DNA of 64,000 bases from Blastococcus sp. PRF04-17 (GCF_023016265.1 NZ_CP095412.1:992001-1056000), one strand, 5' to 3'. Counted from the first letter of the stretch, positions 8,429 to 19,407 are shown. The notes: generated from the letters alone by a model not told the origin. Numbers and translations: made by a program.

Positions 8429-9988
8429 GTGACGCTGACCGATCTCCCCGTCGACAGGTCCCCCGCCCACGAGAGCACGCGACGGATCGGTGCGCTCGTC
8501 CGTGACGCCCGCCGGCACCGCGGACTCACCCAGCAGCAGCTGGCCGACCGGCTGGGCACCAGCCAGAGCGCCGTGGCCCGGATCGAGCAGGGCGGCCAGA
8601 ACCTCACCCTGGAGCTCCTGAGCCGCCTCTCCGCTGCGCTGGACAGCGAGCTGATCAGCCTGGGGCCGACGGGCCCCACCCACCTCCGCGTGGCCGGCGG
8701 CCACCCGCTGCGCGGCAGCGTGACGGTGAAGTCGTCGAAGAACGCGGCGGTCGCGCTGCTCTGCGCCTCGCTGCTCAACCGTGGCCGGACGACGTTGCGC
8801 AACGTCGCCCGGATCGTCGAGGTCGACCGGATCCTCGACGTGCTGCGCTCGATCGGCGTCTCGGCCACCTGGGACGACAGCGGCCACGACCTCACCCTCG
8901 TCGTCCCCGAGCGGCTGGACCTAACCGGCATCGACGCCGACGCCGCCCGCCGGACCCGCAGCATCATCATGTTCCTCGGGCCCCTGCTACACCGGGCCGA
9001 GGAGTTCGAGCTGCCCTACGCCGGCGGGTGCGACCTCGGCACCCGCACGGTCCAGCCGCACATGATCGCGTTGCGGCCCTTCGGTCTGGAGGTCGAGGCG
9101 CACGCCGGCGAGTACCACGCGACGGTGCGGCGCGGCGGTCCGGCCGACCGCACGATCGTGCTGACCGAGCGCGGCGACACCGTGACGGAGAACGCCCTGC
9201 TGGCCGCGGCGCGCACCGAGGGCACCACGACGATCCGCAACGCCAGCTCGAACTACATGGTGCAGGACCTCTGCCTCTACCTGCAGCTCCTCGGGGTGGT
9301 CGTCGAGGGCCTGGGGACGACGACGCTCGTCGTCCACGGCCGCCCGGTGCTCGACGCGGACGTGGACTACACGATCAGCGAGGACCCGGTGGAGGCGATG
9401 AGCCTGCTCACCGCCGGCATCGTGACCGGGTCGGAGCTGACCGTGCGACGGGCGCCGGTCGAGTTCCTGGAGATCGAGCTCGCGGTCCTGGGCGAGATGG
9501 GGCTGCGCTACGAGCTGTCGCCGGAGTACCTCGCCGACAACGGCCACAGCCGCCTGGCCGACATCACGATCTCGCCGTCCACGCTCAAGGCGCCGATCGA
9601 CAAGATCCACCCGATGCCGTTCCCGGGTCTCAACATCGACAACCTGCCGTTCTTCGCGGTCATCGCCGCGCAGGCCGAGGGGTCGACGCTGATCCACGAC
9701 TAGGTCTACGACAACCGCGCGATCCACCTGTCCGACCTCACCCGGCTGGGCGCCGACGTCCGGCTGATGGACCCGCACCGGGTGCTGGTCAACGGCCCGA
9801 CGCGGTGGTCGAGCGCCGAGGTGGTCTGCCCGCCGGCCCTGCGGCCGGCGGTCTGCATCCTGCTGGCCATGCTCGCGGCCAAGGGCACCTCGGTGCTGCG
9901 CAACGTCGACATCATCGCGCGCGGGTACGAGCACCTCTACGAGCGGCTGGTCGAGATGGGCGCCTCGATCGAGGTCTTCCACGACTGA
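8429..9988 (+). pseudogene. HTH-MurA fusion (UDP-GlcNAc carboxyvinyltransferase-like), in-frame TAG
   Basis: The frame is open for 519 codons apart from one TAG at 9701-9703 (codon 425). Residues 20-75 are an XRE/Cro HTH domain (RGLTQQQLADRLGTSQSAVARIEQG); the rest is an EPSP/MurA fold with the lysine of SSKNAA (K104), the PEP-attacking cysteine in AGGCDLGTR (C201) and the aspartate of FPGLNIDNL. After LIHD comes TAG, then VYDNRAIHL; relatives read IHD-W-V-Y-E-N-R, so TAG probably replaces TGG (Trp). Downstream codons remain intact. The main murA of actinomycetes normally sits elsewhere, so this is a regulated paralogue. Truncation would remove about 95 residues of the enolpyruvyl transferase fold. 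Readthrough or a base-call error are alternatives. Confidence 0.8.
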
Positions 9989-10047
9989 AGAGCCACAACC
10001 GCGGTTTCGGCTCTTCAGTCGAGGAGCCGAAACCGCGGTTTCGGCTC
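9986..10047. repeat. paired palindromes with AACCGCGGTT core, locus 1
   Basis: Two palindromic units in tandem. Unit 1 (9986-10017) has arms TGAAGAGCC/GGCTCTTCA around AACCGCGGTT; unit 2 (10024-10047) is a perfect 24-bp palindrome with the same core. They fill the space between the convergent stops of the HTH-MurA gene and the amidohydrolase exactly. A related pair lies at 38660-38716. A bidirectional terminator role is plausible. Confidence 0.75.
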
Positions 10048-11250
10048 TCAGGTGAGGACGACGCCTCCCCGGATGACCACTCGCGGTGGGGCATGGCGGG
10101 CGAGCAGGTCGACCGTGCGGGTCGCGTCGTGCACGAGCAGGTCCGCCGGACCGCCCGCCCGCAGGCCGTACTCCGACAGCCCCAGCACCCGGGCGGCCGA
10201 GGTCGTCACCAGGTCGACCAGCACCTCCTGCTGCGGCGACGAGCGCATGTCGAGCAGGTGCGCGGCGAGGAACGCCACCTCCAGCAGGTTGTGCCGGCCG
10301 AACGGGTAGTAGGCGTCCTCGATGTCGTCCTGCCCGAGCGCGACGTCGACGCCCAGGGCCAGCGCCCGCTCGACGGGCAGGGCCACCGAGCCGGTGTGCG
10401 GATCGCTCACCAGCCCGAGCCCCACCTGGCGCGCCAGTTCCAGGACGGCGGTCTGCCGGTCCGCGTCGTAGTGGCCGACCGCGCGGGCGTGGCAGGCGAC
10501 GCCGCGGCCCTGCAGGCCGTGCCGCCGCAGAGCCTCGGCGAGCATCCGGGTGGTGTCGAACCGGGGGTCGGGTGCGTCGTCGGTCAGCATGGCGACGCGC
10601 CGTCCCAGGCGGGCGGCCAGCGCGCAGGCCCACTCGACGTGCGCCTCCTGGTCGTCCGTGGTGGCCTCGATCCACGGGATCCCGCCCACGACGTCGGCGC
10701 CGAGGCCCAGCGCCTCCTCGACCAGCTCGGCGGCGCCCGGGTCGCGCAGCACGCCGTCCTGGGGGAAGGCGACCACGTCGACGTCGACCCGGCCGCGGAA
10801 CTCCTCGCGCGCAGCCAGCACGGCCTGCACGCCCACCAGCCCCGCGGCGGTGTCGACGTCGGCGAACGCCTGCACGTGCAGCACGCCGTTGCGCTCCCCG
10901 TCGGCCAGCGCCTCCCGGATCGCCGGCAGCAGCGCCTCCACCCGGTAGTGCTGCTTCACCGCGCGGGCGAGGTCGATGCCGCGGGCGGAGTCGGCCATCC
11001 CGTCGGCGGTGTAGGCCGCCAGGGCCGCGTCGCCGATCAGCGGCAGCGTCCGCACCTTGTCCAGATGCAGGTGCGCGTCGACGAAGGGCTCGGTCACCAG
11101 GCCGCCGTCCGCCGGGACGACCTGCGCCCCCGACGGCGCCGGCACCTCACCGGCCGGCGGGAGCGCGGTGACGACGCCGTCGGCGCAGTGGATGTCGACG
11201 ACCCGCCCGCTCCGGAGCCGGGCCTCGGCGACGACGAGTGCGGAGATCAT
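10048..11250 (-). CDS. cytosine deaminase-like amidohydrolase
   Basis: Protein of 400 residues from the ATG at 11250. It shows the metal-dependent amidohydrolase (TIM-barrel) pattern of the CodA/AtzC type: FVDAHLHLDK (HxH), VACHARAVGHYD, the substrate histidine segment SDPHTGS and the conserved aspartate in ALGQDDIEDAYYPFGRHNLLE, close to the GSDN...PFGRGDLLE of cytosine deaminases. The flanking barrel edges (strand 1 and the C-terminal PADLLVHDA) form the usual composite beta-sandwich. It follows a DUF5995 gene and a PucR regulator on the same strand, so it probably belongs to a nucleobase or ureide degradation unit; the exact substrate is unknown. Confidence 0.8.
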   Translation of the reverse strand: MISALVVAEARLRSGRVVDIHCADGVVTALPPAGEVPAPSGAQVVPADGGLVTEPFVDAHLHLDKVRTLPLIGDAALAAYTADGMADSARGIDLARAVKQHYRVEALLPAIREALADGERNGVLHVQAFADVDTAAGLVGVQAVLAAREEFRGRVDVDVVAFPQDGVLRDPGAAELVEEALGLGADVVGGIPWIEATTDDQEAHVEWACALAARLGRRVAMLTDDAPDPRFDTTRMLAEALRRHGLQGRGVACHARAVGHYDADRQTAVLELARQVGLGLVSDPHTGSVALPVERALALGVDVALGQDDIEDAYYPFGRHNLLEVAFLAAHLLDMRSSPQQEVLVDLVTTSAARVLGLSEYGLRAGGPADLLVHDATRTVDLLARHAPPRVVIRGGVVLT

Positions 11251-11281
11251 CGGGCAGACGTAGCAGATCTGCCCCGGAAGG

Positions 11282-12007
11282 TCACGCCAGGCTGACCCCG
11301 AAGCCGTGGACGGCGAGGCGCAGCAGCACCGGCCCCGGGCGCAGCAGGTCGGCGACCCGCGCGGCGCTGGCGGCCTCGAGGTCGGCGAGGCAGACCGCGT
11401 ACTCCGCCGGCCCCCGGACGCGGGCGCGGTGCAGCTCCCCGGCGTTCGCCCACACCTTGCGGCGTGACTCCCGCAGGAACGCCCGGCTGGCACGGCGGTT
11501 CACCGGCGCCAGCAGCCGGTCCAGCGGGGTGCGCCGACCGCCCGCCCGCTCGAGAGCGACGTCCTCCGCCGCGACCCGTGCGGCCAACACGCCGTCGATC
11601 CGCTCGTGGTCGCGGTGCCGGACGGCGAGAACGCCCGGGGAGTCGAAGTCCGACGGACCGATCATGCGCACCAGTGACTGCGGCAGGTCGTAGTTGATGT
11701 GCGCGTTCATGCCGAGCAGCACGTGCGCCTCCGGCGGCAGCTCGGCGCGTGCGCCGAAGGCGCGTCGCCAGGGCGCGGGTGGTGCGAGCGGATCGGCGCG
11801 GTGGGCGGCGAGCGCGTCGAGGTAGAGGTCGGCGAAGTCGACCGTCCAGCCGGCCACCCACGCCGCGTCCTCGAAGCGCCCCGCCTCCAGCGCCGCCGAC
11901 ACCGCCCTCGTGGTCCGGAGGTAGGTGCCGAGGAAGAACCGCGCCGGGTCCGCCGCCGCCTCCAGCGTCCCGAGGATCTCCTCCTTGCGGGCCACGAGTG
12001 CGGCCAC
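11282..12007 (-). CDS. DUF5995 family protein
   Basis: Protein of 241 residues; GTG at 12007 lies 14 nt after the PucR stop, and codons further upstream belong to PucR. The conserved block VLLGMNAHINYDLPQSLVRM and an earlier FADLYLDAL segment fit DUF5995, a helical family of unknown function often seen near actinobacterial metabolic genes. There is no signal peptide or membrane segment, so it should be cytoplasmic. The three genes 13836-10048 run in one direction with short gaps and probably form an operon. Confidence 0.7.
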   Translation of the reverse strand: MAALVARKEEILGTLEAAADPARFFLGTYLRTTRAVSAALEAGRFEDAAWVAGWTVDFADLYLDALAAHRADPLAPPAPWRRAFGARAELPPEAHVLLGMNAHINYDLPQSLVRMIGPSDFDSPGVLAVRHRDHERIDGVLAARVAAEDVALERAGGRRTPLDRLLAPVNRRASRAFLRESRRKVWANAGELHRARVRGPAEYAVCLADLEAASAARVADLLRPGPVLLRLAVHGFGVSLA

Positions 12008-12021
12008 CGACGGCGGGCAGC

Positions 12022-13836
12022 TCAGAGCAGCGAGTCCAGGCCGTCGACGGGCGGCAGGGCCATCCCGGCCTCGATCGGCGGCCGGTGCGGCTGGTCCAGC
12101 CCCCGCATCCGGGCCGCGTGCAGGGCCAGCAGCAGGTTCAGCCGCAGCGTCGGGTCGGTGGTGAACGGCCCGAGCAGCCGCTCCAGCTTGCCGATCCGGT
12201 AGCGCATCGTGTTGTAGTGGAAGTGCAGCCGGCGGGCGGATTCGGCGACGTTGAGGTTGGTCTCCAGCAGCACCCGCAGGGTCTCGCGCAGATCTGCGGA
12301 GTCGGGGTCGGCGGCGTCGGCGAGCGGGCCGAGCACCTCGTCGACGTACGTGCGCAGCTCGGTGCTGTCGGGGATCAGCGAGAGCAGCCGGAAGACGCCC
12401 AGCTGGTCGAAGTGCGTGACCGACGACGCGCCGTGGATCTCCTGCCCCACACCGAGGGCTCGCTGGGCCTGGCGGTGCGCCTCGGCCAGCGCCGACAGCG
12501 AGTCCGCGGGCCGGCCGATGCCGGTGCCCAGCAGGCGGCCGACCCGCCGGAGCCGGCCGTTGACCCGTGAGGTGACCGCGGCGACCAGGGACGACAGCTC
12601 CTCCGGCGTGCGGCCGTCGAGCGGGAGCAGGGTCACGATCTCGGTGGCCAGCCCCGCCACGGCGGCGCCGGCCACCTCCGGTTCGAGCGCGGCGCGCCAC
12701 CCGTCGGCCAGCCGGTCGAGCACGTCGAGGGCCTTGGTGGGATCGGCCTGCGCGTCGGCGACGGTCTCGGTAGCGGTGACGAGGACGGCGACCGGCCCGT
12801 CCAGCCGCCAGCCGAAGGACCGGGTGTAGGCCAGGGCGCGCTCGGTGTGCCCGACCGAGCCGCCGACCAGCCGCCGCACCAGGTCCCCCTGGAAGCGCAG
12901 CTCGACCGAGTGCACCGCCTGCAGGCGGATGACCGACAGCGCCGCGATCACTGCGGCGCGCTCCAGGACGCCACCGGCGCCCAGCATCATCGCGCCGGTG
13001 CGGTGCACGGCGACCAGCCAGCCGTGCCGCTGGTCACCGGCCATGATCGGCGCGACCGCGTACTCGCCCACGCCGCCGGGCAGCTCGTGGTGCCCGGGCA
13101 CCAGCAGGATGCCGTCGGCCGGCGACAGGTCGGCGTCGGCCAGCACGTCGGCCGGCGTGACGACGGTCTGGTCGGCACGGACGCCCGACAGCCGGCGGGA
13201 CGGCGTCAGCTCGGCCAGCGCGTCGTCGGCCGCGGCGTCGAGCAGCCACAGCCAGTCGCTGATCTCGGCGACGTCGTCGGCGGGACCGGCGCTGGTCACG
13301 ACGTCCCGGTCGGGCCCCAGACCCAGGACGGCGGTGCCCTCGAGCATGACCGCCAGCCGCTGGGCGACCTGGGCCAGACCGCCGCCGGTGAGCGCGACCT
13401 CCATGAACTCGTCGTCCATGCGGGAGGTCAGGGCCAGCGCCTGGCTCTGCTTGCTGACGACGGCGCCGAGCACCGCGGACACCACCTCGTCCAGGCGCAC
13501 GCCCGACGGGATCGCCAGGACCGGCAGGCCGCGTCGGTCGGCCTCGGCGAGCACCTCGCCAGGGACCGGGGCCGGCCCTTCGGTCCGGCGGAAGGCCAGC
13601 GCCGCCGCACCCAGCGAGTCCAGCCGCTCCACGAGCGCGCGGTAGTTCGCGGGGTCGGCCGGTGGCAGCCGGGCCCCGAGGACGACGAGGACGTCGGGGC
13701 CCGCGGCGGCCAGCGGATCGGCCGGGTCGTCGACCACCATGTGGCGGACCACGCGCCCGAGGCCCGCGGCTCCGGCGGCGACGGACGTGCCGACGAGGCC
13801 GGGCAGTGCCAGTGCCTCCTCGACGGTCAGGCCCAT
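12022..13836 (-). CDS. PucR-family transcriptional regulator
   Basis: Protein of about 604 residues. The ATG at 13836 gives MGLTVEEALALPGL, the standard start of the PucR sensory domain, with AGGA just upstream; earlier in-frame ATGs at 13872 and 13968 are possible. A GGDEF-like middle domain is followed by a C-terminal PucR-type HTH: ETNLNVAESARRLHFHYNTMRYRIGKLE. PucR activates purine/allantoin catabolism in Bacillus, and relatives control nucleobase, amine and proline pathways. Position ahead of the DUF5995 and amidohydrolase genes and divergent from an AllH-like gene supports control of both units from the shared 386-bp region. Confidence 0.88.
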   Translation of the reverse strand: MGLTVEEALALPGLVGTSVAAGAAGLGRVVRHMVVDDPADPLAAAGPDVLVVLGARLPPADPANYRALVERLDSLGAAALAFRRTEGPAPVPGEVLAEADRRGLPVLAIPSGVRLDEVVSAVLGAVVSKQSQALALTSRMDDEFMEVALTGGGLAQVAQRLAVMLEGTAVLGLGPDRDVVTSAGPADDVAEISDWLWLLDAAADDALAELTPSRRLSGVRADQTVVTPADVLADADLSPADGILLVPGHHELPGGVGEYAVAPIMAGDQRHGWLVAVHRTGAMMLGAGGVLERAAVIAALSVIRLQAVHSVELRFQGDLVRRLVGGSVGHTERALAYTRSFGWRLDGPVAVLVTATETVADAQADPTKALDVLDRLADGWRAALEPEVAGAAVAGLATEIVTLLPLDGRTPEELSSLVAAVTSRVNGRLRRVGRLLGTGIGRPADSLSALAEAHRQAQRALGVGQEIHGASSVTHFDQLGVFRLLSLIPDSTELRTYVDEVLGPLADAADPDSADLRETLRVLLETNLNVAESARRLHFHYNTMRYRIGKLERLLGPFTTDPTLRLNLLLALHAARMRGLDQPHRPPIEAGMALPPVDGLDSLL

Positions 13837-14222
13837 GCGTTCCTGCCAGCTCGTCCGGTCGTCCCGCGGCATCTCCGCGGGCGACTCGGCGACAGCCCAG
13901 TTACGCCGAAAAGGAAGTGATCCACTACGGTGCGTTGAGGCCACCAGCGAGGCATCACCCTGGGTCACGACGCAGTCCCCCTCTAGTCGTCGTCCAGGTT
14001 GCCATACACCAGATTCCTGTCAGGAGTCCCTGGACGCCGGGACCCATTCTTGGCGACATCCGCCATAAGACGGCGTGCGACGCGCCGCATAGGTTCGAGA
14101 CCCGGTTCACCCCGCCCGCTGGATCGTAGGCCGTCGCCGACGCGAGACGTCGACCCCCTCCCCTCCGGTGAGCGAGGCGGAACGGGCTCGGGCGGGGGGT
14201 CGGCGCCTCCCGCCGTCCTCCG
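13837..14222. promoter_or_regulatory. divergent intergenic region between pucR-like and allH-like genes
   Basis: No convincing gene. AGTG-ATC-CACT at 13916-13926 is a small inverted repeat about 85 nt upstream of the PucR start and could be a regulator site. GGTTCGAGACC near 14092 resembles a tRNA T-loop, but no tRNA can be folded around it. The right half becomes very G/C-rich and may contain the true start region of the allH-like gene. Confidence 0.4.
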
Positions 14223-15245
14223 GTGAAGGGCCGCCGCCATGCGCACCATCGACTCCACCCCCGTCCCCGGTCCACGCACCTCGCCCGACGCGCCGGCGCG
14301 CGGTCGTGCGGCGCGCGCCGGGCTCCCCACGATCCCCCTCCCCGCGAGTCGGCGCAGGCGACCGCCCGCACCGCGCGGCCGGCGCGGCTGGCCACGGCCG
14401 TCCCGGCGTCGGCCAGCACCGGCGTGGCCGAGCTCCTCCGGGGGCCGGTCCGGGAGGCACGCGTGCTCCTGAGCGTGCCCGCCGCGGTGTACATCCACGT
14501 CCCCAACGACCGCGGCGGCGACGTCGTCGGCGTGCTGACCAGCGACGCGGCGCGGCTGCCGCTGGGCTGCGTGCTCTTCCGGCCGAGCAACGGGCGACCG
14601 CTCGTGGCGCTGCCCGGCGGTGCTCCGGCCCAGGTCGGCGGCGGTCGCATCGTCGTCGGCGACCTCGCGGTGAGCGCGGCCGCGTGGTGGAACCCGCGCC
14701 CCAAGCTGCCGAGTCTGCGCCCGGCCCTGCTGCCCGAGGGCGTGCGCCAGCTCCGCAACACCCTCTACGGCGAGGGCGTGCCGCACAGCGCGTTCACGCT
14801 CCCCGGGCTGCCCACCGGCCCGGGCGGCCCGCTGGCCGCCCTGCGCGGCGCGGTCCGCCGCGCGGACCTCGACGCCGCCCTGCGTACGGCGACGCGGCTG
14901 ATCGGTCTCGGCCCGGGCCTCACGCCGGCCGGGGACGACGTCATGGCGGGCACGATCGCGGGGCTGGTGCTCCTCGGGCACCCGTCGGCGGAGCGCTTCG
15001 CCGCGGGCGTCTACGCGCTGGCGGCCGGTCGGACCACCGAGCTGTCGCGGGCACTGCTGCGGCACGCCGCCTGCGGACGGGTCAGCGGCGAGTACGCCGC
15101 GGTCCTGCACGCGCTGGTCGGCGAGCGGCCCCTGGCTCCGGCCGTGGCGGCGCTGCTCGGCACCGGTTCGACCAGCGGCCGGGCGATGGCGCTGGGTCTG
15201 TGCACCGCGATCGACCTCGTCGACCGGACGGCCCGCCCCCGCTGA
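14223..15245 (+). CDS. AllH-like (DUF2877) protein
   Basis: The longest frame encodes 340 residues. The conserved part starts near residue 68 (GVAELLRGP; GTG at 14424 is a possible start), since the first 60 residues are Arg/Pro-rich and look non-coding. RLIGLGPGLTPAGDDVMAG is the signature of DUF2877, now described as AllH, a subunit of oxamate carbamoyltransferase in allantoin/ureide breakdown. Such genes commonly lie near PucR regulators and fdrA-type genes, which fits the divergent pucR-like gene here, although no fdrA (AllF/AllG) partner is in this window. A structured repeat begins at its TGA. Confidence 0.72.
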   Translation: MKGRRHAHHRLHPRPRSTHLARRAGARSCGARRAPHDPPPRESAQATARTARPARLATAVPASASTGVAELLRGPVREARVLLSVPAAVYIHVPNDRGGDVVGVLTSDAARLPLGCVLFRPSNGRPLVALPGGAPAQVGGGRIVVGDLAVSAAAWWNPRPKLPSLRPALLPEGVRQLRNTLYGEGVPHSAFTLPGLPTGPGGPLAALRGAVRRADLDAALRTATRLIGLGPGLTPAGDDVMAGTIAGLVLLGHPSAERFAAGVYALAAGRTTELSRALLRHAACGRVSGEYAAVLHALVGERPLAPAVAALLGTGSTSGRAMALGLCTAIDLVDRTARPR

Positions 15246-15302
15246 GAAAGGACCGCCCCTTCCCCACGCCTCGCAAGCTCGGCGCGGGCCCCTGAAGGGC
15301 GG
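15246..15302. repeat. structured intergenic repeat, copy A
   Basis: Starts right after the allH-like stop with GAAAGGACC. Arms CCGCCCCTTC (15253-15262) and GAAGGGCGG (15294-15302) enclose a segment containing CTCGCAAGCTCGGCGCGGGCC. It aligns with copies at 16641-16703 and 28601-28657; the arms differ between copies but remain complementary. Confidence 0.7.
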
Positions 15303-15305
15303 CCG

Positions 15306-15731
15306 TCAAGCGGCGGGGACGAGCGGGACGAGGCTGTCCCACTGCGCGATGCGGCACCCGTCGGTCCGCGACAGGTCCACGTCGACCCGCTCCCCCGCCC
15401 AGCGGCCCGTGACACTCGCCGTCTGCGGCCCGCCGTACTGCTCGGTGCACGCCACGTCGGTGGGCAGCGGCGCGAACGGGTCCGCCATGCCGTGGAGGTG
15501 GTCGCACGCGGCCTGCGGGTCGGGGTGGGAGCCCTCGGCCCGGCCGTCGCAGGACAGCGAGAACGTCTCGACGTCCGTGCTGTCGCTCGACCCGACGATC
15601 ACCTGCAGGTAGTCGTCGGTGGGTGTGGTCGCGGAGACCTCCGGCGCCGTTCCGCAGCCCGCGAGCACGAGCGCGGCGAGGACGGCCCCGGTGCAGGGGC
15701 CCGCCGCGAGCCGGCGAGTGGTGGGGGGCAC
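15306..15731 (-). CDS. subtilisin-inhibitor-like lipoprotein
   Basis: Protein of 141 residues with a lipoprotein signal: short Arg-containing n-region, hydrophobic core and lipobox LVLAGC (Cys26), so it should be anchored on the outer face of the membrane. The mature part has the layout of Streptomyces subtilisin inhibitors (SSI): SLSCDG, PQAACDHLHG, VACTEQYGGP, VTGRWAGERV and a final DGC, giving four family-type cysteines. SSI proteins block extracellular serine proteases; inhibition is inferred. It follows hisG by 12 nt on the same strand and may be cotranscribed. Confidence 0.72.
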   Translation of the reverse strand: MPPTTRRLAAGPCTGAVLAALVLAGCGTAPEVSATTPTDDYLQVIVGSSDSTDVETFSLSCDGRAEGSHPDPQAACDHLHGMADPFAPLPTDVACTEQYGGPQTASVTGRWAGERVDVDLSRTDGCRIAQWDSLVPLVPAA

Positions 15732-15743
15732 CGGGGCCCTTGC

Positions 15744-16610
15744 TCAGATCCGGGACGCGTGGATGCTGGTCACGAGGATCGCCCGGGCGCCGAGCTCCCA
15801 CAGCTCGTCCATCACCCGGTTGGTGTCCTTCTGCCGCACCATCGCGCGCACCGCGGACCAGCCGGGCGTCTGCAGGGGGCTGACCGTCGGCCCCTCGAGC
15901 CCGGGGGTCACGGCGGTGGCCTTCTCCAGCAGGTCGTTGGGGCAGTCGTAGTCGAGCAGGACGTACTGGCGGGCGACCATCACCCCGCGCAGCCGCCGGC
16001 GCAGTTGCGCGACGGCCGGGATCTCCTCGGCGCCCTCGCGCCGCACCAGGATCGCCTCGCTGGCCAGCACCGGGTCACCGATGATCTGCAGGCCGGCCGC
16101 CCGCAGCGTCGTCCCGGTCTCCACGACGTCGCAGACGGCGTCGGCGACACCGAGCCGGCACGCCGTCTCCACCGCGCCGTCGAGCTTGACCACGCCCGCC
16201 TTGATGCCCGACTCCGACAGATACCGCTGCAGCAGCACCGGATAGGCGGTGGCGATCCGCTTGCCCGCCAGCTGGTCGACGCGCTCGATGCCCGACTCGA
16301 CGGGGGCGGCGAAGCGGAAGGACGAGCGACCGAAGCCCAGCGGCATGACCTCGACCGCGGCGTGGCCCTCGCCGTCGTCCGGCGCGGTCTCCAGCAGCAT
16401 GTCGCGGCCGGTGATGCCGACGTCCAGCGTGCCGGCTGCGACGTACACGGCGATGTCCCGAGGGCGCAGGTAGAAGAACTCGGTGTCGTTGTCGGGGTCG
16501 TAGACCGCGAGGTCCTTGGTGCTGCGCCGCTGGCGGTAGCCGCTCTCGGCGAGCATCTCGGCCGCGGGCTCGCTCAGGACGCCCTTGTTGGGCACGGCGA
16601 TGCGCAGCAC
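15744..16610 (-). CDS. hisG: ATP phosphoribosyltransferase
   Basis: First enzyme of histidine biosynthesis: couples ATP and PRPP to phosphoribosyl-ATP. The 288 residues match the long HisG_L form with a C-terminal ACT-like domain for histidine feedback. Start MLRIAVPNKGVLSEPA; the PRPP/phosphate-binding VDVVETGTTLRAAGL-type loop appears as CDVVETGTTLRAAGL. It lies 3' of hisE, separated by one of the structured repeats, as the end of a rib-his run. Confidence 0.96.
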   Translation of the reverse strand: MLRIAVPNKGVLSEPAAEMLAESGYRQRRSTKDLAVYDPDNDTEFFYLRPRDIAVYVAAGTLDVGITGRDMLLETAPDDGEGHAAVEVMPLGFGRSSFRFAAPVESGIERVDQLAGKRIATAYPVLLQRYLSESGIKAGVVKLDGAVETACRLGVADAVCDVVETGTTLRAAGLQIIGDPVLASEAILVRREGAEEIPAVAQLRRRLRGVMVARQYVLLDYDCPNDLLEKATAVTPGLEGPTVSPLQTPGWSAVRAMVRQKDTNRVMDELWELGARAILVTSIHASRI

Positions 16611-16640
16611 TCGAGGTCTCCTCGGACGTGAGATGACAGG

Positions 16641-16703
16641 GCGGCCCTCGAGCAGGGACCCGCGGCGCGCGGAGCGTGCCGTGGGGGGCTCGAGGGTCCT
16701 TTC
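16641..16703. repeat. structured intergenic repeat, copy C (minus orientation)
   Basis: Between the hisE stop and hisG. On the minus strand it reads GAGAAAGGACC directly after TGA, like copy A. Arms CTCGAGGG (16689-16696) and CCCTCGAG (16645-16652) are perfect complements but unrelated in sequence to those of copies A and B. Confidence 0.65.
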
Positions 16704-18785
<2,082 letters not shown>

Positions 18786-18789
<4 letters not shown>

Positions 18790-19406
18790 CGCGGGGCTCC
18801 CAGCAGCCGCTCGACGTACTTGGCGATCACGTCGACCTCCAGGTTGACGGGGTCCCCCGGCGCCAGGGTGCCCAGCGTGGTCTCGCGGAGGGTGGTGGGG
18901 ATGAGGCTGACCTCGAACCACGGCTCGGGGACCTCGGCGGCGCTGACGGCGCTCACGGTCAGCGAGACGCCGTCGACGGCGATCGAGCCCTTCTCGACGA
19001 CGTAGCGGGCGAGCTCACGGGGCAGCCCCAGGCGGACGACCTCCCAGCGCTCGCCGGGGGTGCGGGCGATGACGTGGCCCATCCCGTCGACGTGGCCCTG
19101 CATCAGGTGCCCGCCGAGCCGGGTGTGCGGCGTGACCGCCCGCTCGAGATTGACCGGCTGCCCTGCGGCGGCCTCGCCGAGACTGCTGCGGCGCAGCGTC
19201 TCGGCCATCACGTCGGTGCTCCAGACTCCGTCGTCCACTCCGGTCACGGTGAGGCAGACGCCGTTGACGGCGATGGAGTCGCCGAGGGCGACGCCCTGCA
19301 GGACGCGATCGGCCCGGATGCGCAGGACCGCTGCGTCTCCCGCAGGTCCTCCTCGCTCCTCGCGGACGACGACGGTGCCCACCTCTTCGACGATGCCGGT
19401 GAACAC
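18786..19406 (-). CDS. ribE: riboflavin synthase alpha chain
   Basis: Dismutates two lumazines to riboflavin. 206 residues with a GTG start reading [12 protein letters not shown] and two lumazine-binding repeats, each with a VNGVCLTV / VDGVSLTV segment (about residues 40-60 and 130-150). It starts one base beyond the ribD stop. Cytoplasmic homotrimer by family. Confidence 0.97.
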
Positions 19407-19407
19407 C

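Noticed and set aside
14080-14115. GGTTCGAGACC resembling a tRNA T-loop
   Set aside because: The flanking bases do not form a 5-bp T-stem and no anticodon arm or acceptor stem can be drawn at the right distance.
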